A stretch of 64,000 nucleotides of DNA from Rhodospirillaceae bacterium. Its GTDB lineage: Bacteria > Pseudomonadota > Alphaproteobacteria > TMED109. Made by a program: the position numbers and the translations under genes. Positions 29,999-39,010 of this stretch are shown in pieces (within the stretch, counting starts at the first letter, position 1; every line of letters starts with the position of its first letter). The stretch lies in the NCBI GenBank assembly GCA_902615805.1, contig CACMQH010000002.1:1-64000 (forward strand), in the 5' to 3' direction. The notes below the pieces were generated by a model that had not been told where the DNA came from, made no database searches, and saw only the letters and a program-made list of their open reading frames with translations.

Positions 29999-30838
29999 TT
30001 GTCACTATTAAGAAAATTTCAAGATCTTAATAACTTCATTTACAATGAAAATTATTACAAACTTATTTTTGGCAAAATACAAATAGGTTATGTACACAGG
30101 AAAATAGCGAAATATATACTACTAAACGTTAAAGGTATTTATTTGTTAGATCAAAAAATTTATTTTGAAAATACATCACAAACCGAACTTAAAAAAATAA
30201 TTTTAAAAATAACAGAAACCTTAAGTGAAAAAAAAAAACTTTTTATTCCTGCTGGTGAGTTATTTTCATGTAGAAATACTATTGAAGGAAAAGAACTTTT
30301 TAAATTAGATAGAAAGTTAGTAGAGTTTTTAGGTATAAGGGGTTATGGAGTTCATTTAATAATATATATAAAACGAAAGAATTCATATAAGTTATGGGTG
30401 CCTAAAAGAAATAAAAAAAAATTGGTATCGCCATCAAAGTTTGACAATAGTGTTGCAGGAGGAGTAAGAGCAGGAGAAGGTGTTTTTTGTGCTTTAGAAA
30501 GGGAGGCCTATGAGGAAGCTGGTCTAAAAAAAGAACAACTTAATAATGTAAAACTAGTTGGAACATTAAATTATAATTGGAAAAATAGCCCATATACCTT
30601 AAGAAGAGATACATTATATCTTTTTGATTTAGAAGTAGATGATAAGTTCAAGCCACAATGTTTAGATGGAGAGGTTGAAAAGTTTGAGTTAATGGAATGG
30701 AAAAAAGTTTTAAAGCTTATGCAAAATACTGACTCAATAAAAAATAATTGTAATTTAGTTTTTTTTAATTTTATGGTTAGGCATAGTCTCATTAATAAAA
30801 AATTAGAAAAAAACTATGAAGAAATATTAAGGGTCTAA
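29999..30838 (+). CDS. Nudix hydrolase with DUF4743 N-terminal domain
   Basis: The Nudix box is complete (pattern GX5EX7REXXEEXG, from about residue 154: GVRAGEGVF then REAYEEAGL). Residues 1-125 match the DUF4743 type, with the GYGVHLIIYI and LWVPKR elements that precede the box. Eukaryotic members of this group act on thiamine-related diphosphates; the bacterial substrate is not known to me. The start is a TTG at 29999, 5 bases after accA. The order xerD, mcl1, accA, Nudix suggests one transcript. Confidence 0.85.
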   Translation: MSLLRKFQDLNNFIYNENYYKLIFGKIQIGYVHRKIAKYILLNVKGIYLLDQKIYFENTSQTELKKIILKITETLSEKKKLFIPAGELFSCRNTIEGKELFKLDRKLVEFLGIRGYGVHLIIYIKRKNSYKLWVPKRNKKKLVSPSKFDNSVAGGVRAGEGVFCALEREAYEEAGLKKEQLNNVKLVGTLNYNWKNSPYTLRRDTLYLFDLEVDDKFKPQCLDGEVEKFELMEWKKVLKLMQNTDSIKNNCNLVFFNFMVRHSLINKKLEKNYEEILRV

Positions 30839-30844
30839 TAACAA

Positions 30845-32713
30845 TTAAACTTTTAAACACTTAATAAGCTCTAAAGTATTAATATCTTCAATAGTTGCAG
30901 GCACTTTATAGTCTTCTTTGTTAAGAATTTTAGATATAGTAGATCTTAAAATCTTACCAGATCTAGTCTTTGGTAAATTTTCAACAACAATTGATTTTTT
31001 ATATGATGCAACGGGGCCAAGCTTTTCTCTTACTAAATTAATAGTTTCTTTAATAATAGTGTTTTCTGAATTCATTGAAGATGTACTCAATACAATTAAG
31101 CCTATAGGAACTTGTCCTTTGAGTTCATCATTAAAGCCTACAACAGCACATTCTGCTACATCTTGATGTTGGGTTAAAATTTCTTCTATAGATCCTGTTG
31201 ATAATCTATGACCTGCACAGTTTATAATGTCGTCTGTTCTTGACATCACAGAAATATATCCGTTTTTATCAATTATCCCTGCATCAGAGGTATCATAATA
31301 ACCATCAAATTTTTTTAAGTATGCTTCATAAAATCTATTTTTGTTATTCCAGATTTCTGAACTGCAACCGGGAGGAAGAGGAAGTTTGATAACTAAGTTA
31401 CCCATATTTTCTGGAGCTAATTTTTCTCCTTTATCATTTAAAACATTTACTTGAAAACCTGGTGCTGCTTTTCCAGTAGAGCCATACATTATATCAAAAA
31501 GTCCGAATTGAGGAAAATTTCCAGCTATAGACCAGCCTGTTTCTGTTTGCCACCAATGATCAATTACAGGTTTCTTGGTCATTTCCATAGTCCATTTTAT
31601 ACTTTCTGGGTCAGCTCTTTCACCTGCTAAAAAAATGTACTGTAACTTAGATAAGTCATATTTTTTTAATTCTTGTCCATCTGCGTCTTCTTTCTTTATA
31701 GCTCTTATTGCAGTAGGAGCAGTAAACATAGTTTTTACTTTATATTCAGATATTACTCTCCAAAATTGTCCAGCATCCGGAGTTCCGACAGGCTTTCCCT
31801 CATATAATACAGTACTGCAACCTAATAAAAGTGGCGCATAAACTATGTAAGAGTGACCAACTACCCATCCTACGTCTGATGCAGCCCAAAAAATATCATC
31901 CTCTGAAATATCATAAGTCATTTTCATACTATTTAATAAAGCAACAGCATGCCCTCCATTGGTTCTTACTATTCCTTTTGGTATGCCGGTAGTGCCAGAT
32001 GTGTGTAAAATATATAATGGGTCGTTGGAGTCAACAGGCACACAATTAATTGAAAAGGAGTTGTCAACAAATTCATTCCATGAAATATCATTTTCTGAGG
32101 TTAATTTACACAAGTACTGCTCTCTTTGATATATAATTTGTTTTATAGGCTTATGAGATGTTAGAGAGAGAGCTTTATTTAGAATTTTTTTATAATCAAT
32201 TATTCTTTTTGGTTCTAAACCGCAACTTGCAGAAATAATTACTTTTGGCAAAACATCAGAAATTCTGCTTGCTAATTCTTCTGCAGCAAAACCTCCAAAT
32301 ACTACAGAATGTATGGCTCCTATTCTTGCACAAGCTAGCATAGATATAATTACTTCTGGGATCATTGGCATGTAAAGTATTACTCTATCTCCCTTTTTCA
32401 CCCCTATATTATTTAACGAAGCAGCTAAGGAAGATACTTGTTTGAGGAGCTGACCATAAGTAACTTTTTTTTTTGTATTAGTTATAGGACTATCATAAAT
32501 AATAGCAACCTTATCACTCTTTCCATTTTCTACATGTTTATCTACACAATTATAACAAGTATTTAATTTTCCTTGATGGAACCATTCGTAATAATTATCA
32601 GTTTTGTGTAAAGTTTTTTTGTAAGGCTCTATCCAACTAACGTCTTTAGCTTTTTCATCCCAAAAAGATAATGGGTTATAAGCCCATTCTGAATAATATT
32701 TATTATAAGACAT
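30845..32713 (-). CDS. prpE: Propionyl-CoA synthetase PrpE
   Basis: An AMP-forming acyl-CoA synthetase of 622 residues. The PrpE character shows in FWDEKAKDVSWIEPY near the N-terminus, the adenylation motif HTSGTTGIPKGIVR with NGGHAVAL after it (near 231), WWQTETGW, and the acetylatable lysine in RSGKILR (near 590). It activates propionate for the methylmalonyl route or others. It converges with the Nudix gene. A terminator-like hairpin ends only about 5 bases before its ATG and no Shine-Dalgarno is visible, so expression may be unusual. Confidence 0.9.
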   Translation of the reverse strand: MSYNKYYSEWAYNPLSFWDEKAKDVSWIEPYKKTLHKTDNYYEWFHQGKLNTCYNCVDKHVENGKSDKVAIIYDSPITNTKKKVTYGQLLKQVSSLAASLNNIGVKKGDRVILYMPMIPEVIISMLACARIGAIHSVVFGGFAAEELASRISDVLPKVIISASCGLEPKRIIDYKKILNKALSLTSHKPIKQIIYQREQYLCKLTSENDISWNEFVDNSFSINCVPVDSNDPLYILHTSGTTGIPKGIVRTNGGHAVALLNSMKMTYDISEDDIFWAASDVGWVVGHSYIVYAPLLLGCSTVLYEGKPVGTPDAGQFWRVISEYKVKTMFTAPTAIRAIKKEDADGQELKKYDLSKLQYIFLAGERADPESIKWTMEMTKKPVIDHWWQTETGWSIAGNFPQFGLFDIMYGSTGKAAPGFQVNVLNDKGEKLAPENMGNLVIKLPLPPGCSSEIWNNKNRFYEAYLKKFDGYYDTSDAGIIDKNGYISVMSRTDDIINCAGHRLSTGSIEEILTQHQDVAECAVVGFNDELKGQVPIGLIVLSTSSMNSENTIIKETINLVREKLGPVASYKKSIVVENLPKTRSGKILRSTISKILNKEDYKVPATIEDINTLELIKCLKV

Positions 32714-32716
32714 GCA

Positions 32717-32752
32717 TAAAGAAAAAGGGCAAAAGTTAAAAACTAATGCCCT
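32717..32752 (-). terminator. Rho-independent terminator between BI-1 gene and prpE
   Basis: Read on the minus strand, AGGGCA (32747-32752) pairs with TGCCCT (32726-32731) around a 15-base loop that can form an inner AGTT/AACT stem, followed by TTTTTCTTT. It terminates the Bax inhibitor-1 transcript. The T-run stops about 4 bases before the prpE ATG. Confidence 0.7.
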
Positions 32753-32763
32753 GACATATAATT

Positions 32764-33498
32764 CTATTCTCTATTGCCAAAAAGCATTAGTAGATATTGA
32801 AATAATAATAATAAATCTAAATATAACTTCAAAGCTCCCATTACTGCTTTTTTTGTTGTATCTTCACTGTTCTCATTTTCTACATAAATTTCTTTAATGA
32901 CTTGTGTATCATATGCTGTTAATCCAGCAAAAATTATTACACCTATAATAGACATTGCAAATTGTAAAGCTGAAGAGCCTAAAAATATATTAACAATTGA
33001 AGCTATTATAAGTCCAATTAAACCCATCATAAGAAAACTGCCCATTTTGGCGAGTGATCTTTTAGTGGTATATCCCCATATACTCATAGTCAAAAACATA
33101 GAAGCAGCTATAAAAAATACTCTTGCTATTGTAGCTCCAGTATATACTAGAAATATACTAGCTAGAGAAATTCCATAACATGCTGATAATAACCAGAATA
33201 AATTTTGAGCAGTTCTAGAACTCATTTTATTGATACCAAAACTCATCCACAAAATGATTCCTAAAGGAGCAAACATAACTACAAATGCAAGGGGTCCTTG
33301 CATCATAGACATAACTAATGCATTACCAGATACATAAGCATTAGCAAAAAGATATGAAATAACTCCAGTTATTGCCAAACCAGCAGACATATAACCGTAA
33401 ACTCTTAACATAAATTTTCTAAGACCTTCATCTACTGCAGACAGCGAAGAAGCTCTTGATCTAACGTTATAATCGTTAGTATATTTACCAAATGCCAT
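32764..33498 (-). CDS. Bax inhibitor-1 / YccA family membrane protein
   Basis: A 244-residue integral membrane protein with seven hydrophobic segments and the family pattern LRKFMLRVYGYMSAGL near 30 and AYDTQVIKE near the C-terminus. Members act as ion leak channels or help FtsH; the bacterial role is not settled. I chose the ATG at 33498 (MAFGKYTND), which has GGAG at good spacing, in place of the first start of the frame at 33603, which would overlap the divergent pterin dehydratase gene. Confidence 0.9.
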   Translation of the reverse strand: MAFGKYTNDYNVRSRASSLSAVDEGLRKFMLRVYGYMSAGLAITGVISYLFANAYVSGNALVMSMMQGPLAFVVMFAPLGIILWMSFGINKMSSRTAQNLFWLLSACYGISLASIFLVYTGATIARVFFIAASMFLTMSIWGYTTKRSLAKMGSFLMMGLIGLIIASIVNIFLGSSALQFAMSIIGVIIFAGLTAYDTQVIKEIYVENENSEDTTKKAVMGALKLYLDLLLLFQYLLMLFGNRE

Positions 33499-33588
33499 TG
33501 ATAACTCCATAAAATAATTAATAATATATATAATATATGATAATTTTAGTCTAATATTCAAGAATTGTTTTAAAATAGGAGATGGCAT

Positions 33589-33873
33589 ATGAATGAAAAA
33601 CAATTTTCTTATTTTTTAGAAAATGATTGGGAAGTTCAAGGTAATGAAAAGCAAGCTTCTAAAATTTTTGAGTTTAAAAACTTCAAAAGAGCTTTTTCTT
33701 GGATGACTAGCTTAGCATTTGAAGCAGAAAACCAAAATCACCACCCTGAATGGAAAAATATTTATAATAAGGTAGAAGTAACTTTAACTACTCATGACAT
33801 AGGAATGCTTTCTGAAAAAGATGTGCTCCTAGCTACAGTGATGGATAAAGAGTTTGAAAAACATAACCACTAA
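33589..33873 (+). CDS. 4a-hydroxytetrahydrobiopterin dehydratase (PCD/DCoH)
   Basis: A 94-residue pterin-4a-carbinolamine dehydratase. The catalytic block is ENQNHHPEW followed by YNKVEVTLTTHDIGMLSEKD (about 47-77), with the two adjacent histidines and the later THD histidine. It recycles oxidised pterin cofactor after aromatic hydroxylation; in bacteria without phenylalanine hydroxylase it may serve molybdopterin or folate chemistry. A GGAG Shine-Dalgarno lies before the ATG. The next gene overlaps it by 20 bases. Confidence 0.93.
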   Translation: MNEKQFSYFLENDWEVQGNEKQASKIFEFKNFKRAFSWMTSLAFEAENQNHHPEWKNIYNKVEVTLTTHDIGMLSEKDVLLATVMDKEFEKHNH

Positions 33874-34318
33874 GCAATACAAAACTAATGAGAATCTAGC
33901 TAAAATATTAGGATTTAGTGGTTTAATACCATTTATAATTGCTATTATTACACTTAATTTAAATATTAGTAAAATTCAAGTATTAGAAATTATTATAGTA
34001 TATGGATATACTATTATTGCTTTTCTAGGAGGAATTTACTGGGGAGTAGGTCTAAATATTAAAACAGGAGCTAAAAAGTATTTTTTTATTTCTACTTTAC
34101 CTACCATTCTAGTACTTATAAGTTTATTATTTTCGTTTAGCTTAATAGCAAAAATAATTTACTTAATTTGCATATTAAATTTTTTTTTATATCTAGAATA
34201 TTCTTTTTTACAAACTTTAAAACTTCCTAGATGGTTTTTGCTTCTTAGAATTAAATTAAATATATTTTTAACTATTTTACTAACTATGATTGCATTAAGT
34301 GCTTACTTATCAATTTAA
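33854..34318 (+). CDS. DUF3429 membrane protein
   Basis: A 154-residue protein with about five hydrophobic segments. The stretch LGFSGLIPFIIA (near 19) and AFLGGIYWG (near 56) is the DUF3429 pattern. Function is unknown. The only available start is a TTG at 33854, inside the pterin dehydratase gene, so the two are probably translated together. Its end overlaps the stop of the EamA gene on the other strand by 9 bases. Confidence 0.8.
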   Translation: MKNITTKQYKTNENLAKILGFSGLIPFIIAIITLNLNISKIQVLEIIIVYGYTIIAFLGGIYWGVGLNIKTGAKKYFFISTLPTILVLISLLFSFSLIAKIIYLICILNFFLYLEYSFLQTLKLPRWFLLLRIKLNIFLTILLTMIALSAYLSI

Positions 34319-35176
34319 TTTACTTAATTGAATTCCAGAAAAGATAATCAGTAAAGCACCTAACAAAAAGAATAAAGTTATGCTTTCTGAGAATATTAAG
34401 ACTCCTATTATAGTAGCAAAAATAACTCTGAAAAAGTCAAAAGGCATTACTATAGTTGACTTAGCTTCCCGTAATCCTTTAATTGTAAAAAATTGAGCTA
34501 ATAATCCAAAAATAGAAGCAAAGAAGATATTAAATATTGATTTTGGTGAGGGAAATATTGCTAAATGAAAATATGGAAAAAATAAAAATATGCAACTATA
34601 TAAAGCAAACCAAAATTGTATATTTAGTGTGTTTTCGTATGCTACTATTTTTTTTATTAATATTTTAACTAAAGCAATTAAAAACGCTCCGAATAAGGCG
34701 TAAAAATAATATTTTAGATTGGATGCGCTGTCTGCTTCAATTCCAATTATTATAACAATTCCCAAAAAACCTATTAGAATATAGAAGAAAGAAGAAAAAT
34801 AAGTCTTTTCCTTAAGCAAAATAACAGCAAGAGGTAAAATAAAAAATATTTTTGAAAAATTAATTATAGTTAAATTAGATATAGGAATATATTTTAGAGC
34901 AGTGAAAGTAAAAAACATCGCAGAAACTCCCAATATGGTTCTAAAAAAATGAAACTTAAAATATTTTTTTTTTACTTCAAAAAATTTGAATTTATATAAA
35001 GTTAATAAAATGGTTAAGGCAAAAATAGACCTTAAAAACATAATATCTAAAACGTGATGTTGTTCTATTATTAGCTTTAAAAATGCTGACATAATAGAAA
35101 AGCATAGTGCAGCGATAATAATAAATGTTATACCTTTAAAATTTTTTTTTTTTTGTGAGTTATTTAATAATTTCAA
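34310..35176 (-). CDS. EamA-family (DMT) transporter
   Basis: A 288-residue protein with ten predicted membrane spans in two EamA repeats, the layout of drug/metabolite exporters such as YdcZ/RhaT relatives. The substrate cannot be inferred. The apparent start is a TTG at 35176. It lies 13 bases downstream of another EamA gene with which it shares the repeat pattern, probably by tandem duplication or as paralogues in one operon. Confidence 0.85.
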   Translation of the reverse strand: MKLLNNSQKKKNFKGITFIIIAALCFSIMSAFLKLIIEQHHVLDIMFLRSIFALTILLTLYKFKFFEVKKKYFKFHFFRTILGVSAMFFTFTALKYIPISNLTIINFSKIFFILPLAVILLKEKTYFSSFFYILIGFLGIVIIIGIEADSASNLKYYFYALFGAFLIALVKILIKKIVAYENTLNIQFWFALYSCIFLFFPYFHLAIFPSPKSIFNIFFASIFGLLAQFFTIKGLREAKSTIVMPFDFFRVIFATIIGVLIFSESITLFFLLGALLIIFSGIQLSKLN

Positions 35177-35189
35177 TTTTATTAACAGG

Positions 35190-36080
35190 TTATAATCTCT
35201 TTGCAGTAATAACAGGAGTAGTTTCTTTTTTACCAGCTACTTTTTCTCTATTAATAATATATATACTTGAAATAAAAATTATTAGACTTCCTAGGAATAT
35301 TGATATAGTCGGAGTTTCTAAAAAAATGTAAAAAGCAAATAAAGCAGTAAATGGTAACCTTAAGTAATCAAAAATTAGTACATAAGTAGCTTCAGACTTT
35401 GCAAATGCTCTTGTAATTCCTTGATGTGCTAGAGTAGCTGTAAGACCAGTACTAATTAGCAGTAACCACTGATAAAAGGAGGGAGTTTTCCAATAAATAA
35501 TGCAAGGTATAAGAGAAAAAATAGATAAAATAGCTGGCATATAGAAAACTACAGCATTTGGATGATCAACCATAGAAAGTTTTTTAATGAAAATAGCTGC
35601 TAATCCCATAAGAAGAGAAGCTAATACTGCAATAAGTATATAAATATTTATCTCAGTAAATCCAGGCTTAATAATAATTAAAGCTCCTAAAATTGAAAAG
35701 ATAATGGCTATAAATCTTCTTTTTTTAATTTTTTCTTTCAAGAAAATTATTGCACACAATGCCCCAAATATAGGAGCAGTAAAGTTAATGGCAGTTGCTT
35801 CAGCTAATGGTATTTTTGAAATGGAAAAAAACCATAAATACATTGCAGCCAATGCTACAGAAGATCTAGCTAACTGTAGTTTATATGATTTAGTTTTTAG
35901 ACTTAATAAACCAGCATTCAAAAGCCAGGGAAGGATGAAAACAATAGCAAAAAAAGATCTAAAAAATATGATTTGTGACAAGCTAAAATCAGTAGATAGA
36001 TATTTAACAAGAGTATTTAATAATGCAAAATTTAAAGACGCAAAAAGCATCCACAAGGCTGAGTTAATTCTTAATGACAT
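35190..36080 (-). CDS. EamA-family (DMT) transporter
   Basis: A 296-residue, ten-span EamA protein (ALWMLFASLNFALLNTLVKYL at the start, RSFFAIVFILPW near 45, second repeat from about 150). It starts with ATG at 36080, 28 bases from the start of the divergent CoA-transferase gene. It is first in a two-gene unit with the second EamA gene. Likely exports or imports a small metabolite; no specific substrate motif is visible. Confidence 0.87.
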   Translation of the reverse strand: MSLRINSALWMLFASLNFALLNTLVKYLSTDFSLSQIIFFRSFFAIVFILPWLLNAGLLSLKTKSYKLQLARSSVALAAMYLWFFSISKIPLAEATAINFTAPIFGALCAIIFLKEKIKKRRFIAIIFSILGALIIIKPGFTEINIYILIAVLASLLMGLAAIFIKKLSMVDHPNAVVFYMPAILSIFSLIPCIIYWKTPSFYQWLLLISTGLTATLAHQGITRAFAKSEATYVLIFDYLRLPFTALFAFYIFLETPTISIFLGSLIIFISSIYIINREKVAGKKETTPVITAKRL

Positions 36081-36108
36081 TTTTTTATTTTATTTTATTA
36101 TCTATAAG

Positions 36109-36822
36109 ATGAATGATAAAGTATTTAAAAAAGTTTATAAAGAGCCTAAAGAGGCATTAGAAGGAATTCTTTTTGATGGAATGATAGTTATGTCAGGAGG
36201 ATTTGGTTTATGTGGGTTGCCAGAAAATCTAATACTTGCTTTAAGGGATAGTGGAGTAAGAAATTTAACTGTTATTTCAAACAATGCAGGTACTGAAGGA
36301 CAAGGCTTAGGGCTCTTATTAGAGACGAAGCAAATAAAAAAGGCAATATCATCTTACGTAGGAGAAAATAAGTTATTTGAGCAACAATATTTGTCTGGCG
36401 AGATAGAGTTAGAGTTTAACCCTCAGGGTACTCTTGCAGAAAGAATTAGAGCTGGAGGAGCAGGTATACCAGCATTTTTTACTGCTACAGGAGTTGGTAC
36501 ATTAGTTGCTGAAAATAAAGAACATCAGTCTTTTAACGGAAAAGAATATATAATGGAAACAGGTTTAGTAGCCGATCTATCAATCGTAAAGGCATGGAAA
36601 GGAGATAAGTCTGGTAACTTGATTTATAGAAAGACAGCTAGAAACTTTAATCCAGTTATGGCAACAGCAGGAAAAGTAACTATTGCAGAAGTAGAAGAAC
36701 TATGCGAAATAGGTGACTTAGATCCTGATCACATACATACGCCAGGAATTTATGTCAACAGGATATTAGAAGGACGTAACTATACCAAAGCAATAGAAAA
36801 CTTAACATTGAGTGAAAGTTAA
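36109..36822 (+). CDS. scoA: 3-oxoacid CoA-transferase subunit A
   Basis: Subunit A of succinyl-CoA:3-oxoacid CoA-transferase, which activates acetoacetate. The 237 residues carry the ALEGILFDGMIVMSGGFGLCG N-terminal motif, VSSYVGEN-like SSYVGENKLFEQQ, GTLAERIRAGGAGIPAFFT and HTPGIYV near the C-terminus. I start at the ATG at 36109 (MNDKVFKKVYKEP); the frame stays open far upstream to 35704 across the antisense EamA gene, which is chance. It is followed after 3 bases by scoB. Confidence 0.92.
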   Translation: MNDKVFKKVYKEPKEALEGILFDGMIVMSGGFGLCGLPENLILALRDSGVRNLTVISNNAGTEGQGLGLLLETKQIKKAISSYVGENKLFEQQYLSGEIELEFNPQGTLAERIRAGGAGIPAFFTATGVGTLVAENKEHQSFNGKEYIMETGLVADLSIVKAWKGDKSGNLIYRKTARNFNPVMATAGKVTIAEVEELCEIGDLDPDHIHTPGIYVNRILEGRNYTKAIENLTLSES

Positions 36823-36825
36823 TTA

Positions 36826-37455
36826 ATGGCTTGGACTAGGGAACAAATGTGTGAAAGGGCTTCAAAAGAACTTGAAGATGGTTACTATGTTAACTTAGGT
36901 ATAGGTATGCCAACATTAGTTGCTAATTATATTAGTGAAAAAAATAATATTACTCTGCAAAGTGAGAATGGAATGTTGGGTATGGGCCCTTTTCCTAAAA
37001 AGGGAGAAGAAGACCCGGATTTAATTAATGCAGGCAAACAAACAATTACTTCGCTAGCAGATTCAAGTTTTTTTTCATCAGCGGACTCCTTTTCAATGAT
37101 AAGAGGAGGTCATATTGATTTGTCAATTCTGGGAGCAATGCAGGTTTCGGAGGCAGGAGATTTAGCTAACTGGATGATACCTGGAAAAATGGTCAAAGGT
37201 ATGGGAGGCGCTATGGATTTAGTGGCTGGAGTGAAGAAAGTATTAGTGCTAATGGATCACAATGCTAAAGATGGAAGTCCAAAAATAGTTACTAAATGTA
37301 CTTTACCATTAACTGGGAAAGAGGTTGTTAATCTTATAATAACTAATTTGGGGGTATTTGAGGTTGATAAAGGTATAAGAGTTTTAGAGATTGCTCCTGA
37401 TATTAGTAAGCAAGAAATCATAAACAGGACTGAAGCTAATTTAGACTTTAGTTAA
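36826..37455 (+). CDS. scoB: 3-oxoacid CoA-transferase subunit B
   Basis: Subunit B holds the catalytic glutamate, visible in SENGMLGMGPFP (near residue 46). Other family signs are VNLGIGMPTLVANY near 22 and GGAMDLVAGVKKV near 127. With scoA it would move CoA from succinyl-CoA to acetoacetate, linking ketone body or polyhydroxybutyrate breakdown to acetyl-CoA. The end overlaps the stop of the quinone oxidoreductase gene by 8 bases. Confidence 0.93.
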   Translation: MAWTREQMCERASKELEDGYYVNLGIGMPTLVANYISEKNNITLQSENGMLGMGPFPKKGEEDPDLINAGKQTITSLADSSFFSSADSFSMIRGGHIDLSILGAMQVSEAGDLANWMIPGKMVKGMGGAMDLVAGVKKVLVLMDHNAKDGSPKIVTKCTLPLTGKEVVNLIITNLGVFEVDKGIRVLEIAPDISKQEIINRTEANLDFS

Positions 37456-38422
37456 CTTTCAGAACTAGTTTGCCTATATTTTTTCTTTCTAGTAAATATT
37501 GTAATGCTTCAGAGGCATTTTCAAGTTTAAAGGTTTTATGATTATTGGGTTTTAATAAATTTCTATTATATAAATCTTCTAATTTTAAAAAATCTTTTTT
37601 AATGCTATTCGGCTCTCTATATGCTAGTTCTCCCCAATACAAACCTATAGCACTAGCATTTTTCAATAGTAATCTATTGGCTGGAATATTAGGTATATTT
37701 CCTGAAGCAAAACCTACTACAACAAATCTTCCGTTCCATTTAAGAGACTTTACTGAATCTAAAGCATATTGTCCTCCAATCATATCAATCACAACATCTA
37801 TTTCTTTTATATTAAGTTTATTAAGTTCATTTCTAAGAATCTTTTCTTTATAATTAATGACATAGTCGGCACCTTTGGATGTACAACTTTTTAATTTACT
37901 GTCACTTCCTCCACAAGCTATTACCTTTGACCCTAAAGCTTTAGCTATTTCAACTGTTGCAATGCCTACCCCTCCAGTTGCTCCGAGAATTAAACATGTT
38001 TCGCCTTTTTTAATTTTAGCACTAGTTACTAAAGCACTGTAAGCTGTGCCATATATTACAGGAAATCCAGCAGCAATTTCTAATGGCATATTTGAAGGAA
38101 CTTTATAAGTATTTTCACTAGGCACCACAACTTCAGACTTATATCCGCCATATTTCATTATAGACATCACTAAATCTCCAACTTTATGTTCAGTTACATT
38201 TTTTCCTATACCTATTATTTTGCCTGAAATTTCAAGCCCAGGAGAAAATGGGGGTCTTGGTCTTTCCTGATACCTGCCTTTTATAGTTAATACATCTGCA
38301 AAATTTACACCACATGCACTGACTTTTATTTTTACACATTTGTCATCTATATTTTGAGAATCTGATCTTACATACTCAAGAATATCAGGACCACCATATT
38401 TTTTTACAACTACACTATACAT
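37448..38422 (-). CDS. Zinc-free quinone oxidoreductase (MDR family)
   Basis: A 324-residue medium-chain dehydrogenase/reductase with a GroES-like N-terminal half and a Rossmann domain carrying GATGGVGIATVEIAK (near 144). Catalytic zinc cysteines are absent, as in NADPH:quinone oxidoreductases. The PGLEISGKIIGIG and SGNIPNIPANRLLLKN segments match the QOR group. A TATAAT lies 4 bases before the ATG on the minus strand. Physiological electron acceptor unknown. Confidence 0.87.
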   Translation of the reverse strand: MYSVVVKKYGGPDILEYVRSDSQNIDDKCVKIKVSACGVNFADVLTIKGRYQERPRPPFSPGLEISGKIIGIGKNVTEHKVGDLVMSIMKYGGYKSEVVVPSENTYKVPSNMPLEIAAGFPVIYGTAYSALVTSAKIKKGETCLILGATGGVGIATVEIAKALGSKVIACGGSDSKLKSCTSKGADYVINYKEKILRNELNKLNIKEIDVVIDMIGGQYALDSVKSLKWNGRFVVVGFASGNIPNIPANRLLLKNASAIGLYWGELAYREPNSIKKDFLKLEDLYNRNLLKPNNHKTFKLENASEALQYLLERKNIGKLVLKVN

Positions 38423-38489
38423 TTTATTATAGACCTTAACTATTTTTTAAATTAAAACTATTTTTACCTAATACTTAAATGGAGTAAAT

Positions 38490-39005
38490 ATGAATTTTAA
38501 ATATGCTGTAATTTTAATAAATTTTTTTCTACTAGTATTTAGTTTTAAAGTTATGTCTGATAACGAAGGTACAAAAAAAATAGGGAGCTTTGAAAAATGG
38601 AGTGTTTATGCAAAGTCTAAATCTTTATGTTATATAATAGCTCAGCCTGAAAAATCTGAAGGAGAATATAAAGTAAGAGGACGCGTAAGAATAGTTGTTT
38701 ATAGAAATAACCTTGAAAATCAAAATAAGAATGCAGTTGGCATTGACTTCGGATACTCTTTTAATGAAAATAGCAAGGCATTCATCGAAATTGACAGTAA
38801 AAATAAATTTGAACTCAATACTTTTGGACAAACTGCCTGGACTGCTTCAAAAACTAAAAAAGATAAAAAAATAATAAAAGCTATGATTAAAGGCGATAAA
38901 CTAATTGCTTATGGACAATCTAGAAGAGGAACTAAAACTAAGGATACTTATTCTTTAAATGGTTTTGCAAAGGCCTTTAATAAAATTAATGATTACTGTA
39001 GTTAA
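38490..39005 (+). CDS. IalB-family exported protein
   Basis: A signal peptide (1-21) is followed by a 150-residue domain with the invasion-associated locus B pattern: KWSVYAKSKSLCYIIAQP near 32-50 and paired cysteines (about C44 and C170). IalB was named for red-cell invasion in Bartonella, but homologues are common in free-living Alphaproteobacteria, where the role is unknown. GGAG precedes the ATG at good spacing. It lies just upstream of rlmN and argG. Confidence 0.8.
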   Translation: MNFKYAVILINFFLLVFSFKVMSDNEGTKKIGSFEKWSVYAKSKSLCYIIAQPEKSEGEYKVRGRVRIVVYRNNLENQNKNAVGIDFGYSFNENSKAFIEIDSKNKFELNTFGQTAWTASKTKKDKKIIKAMIKGDKLIAYGQSRRGTKTKDTYSLNGFAKAFNKINDYCS

Positions 39006-39010
39006 GTCAG

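Noticed and set aside
35704-36108. Long N-terminal extension of the CoA-transferase subunit A frame
   Set aside because: It runs antisense through a well-conserved EamA gene and has low-complexity composition; the family N-terminus begins at the ATG at 36109.
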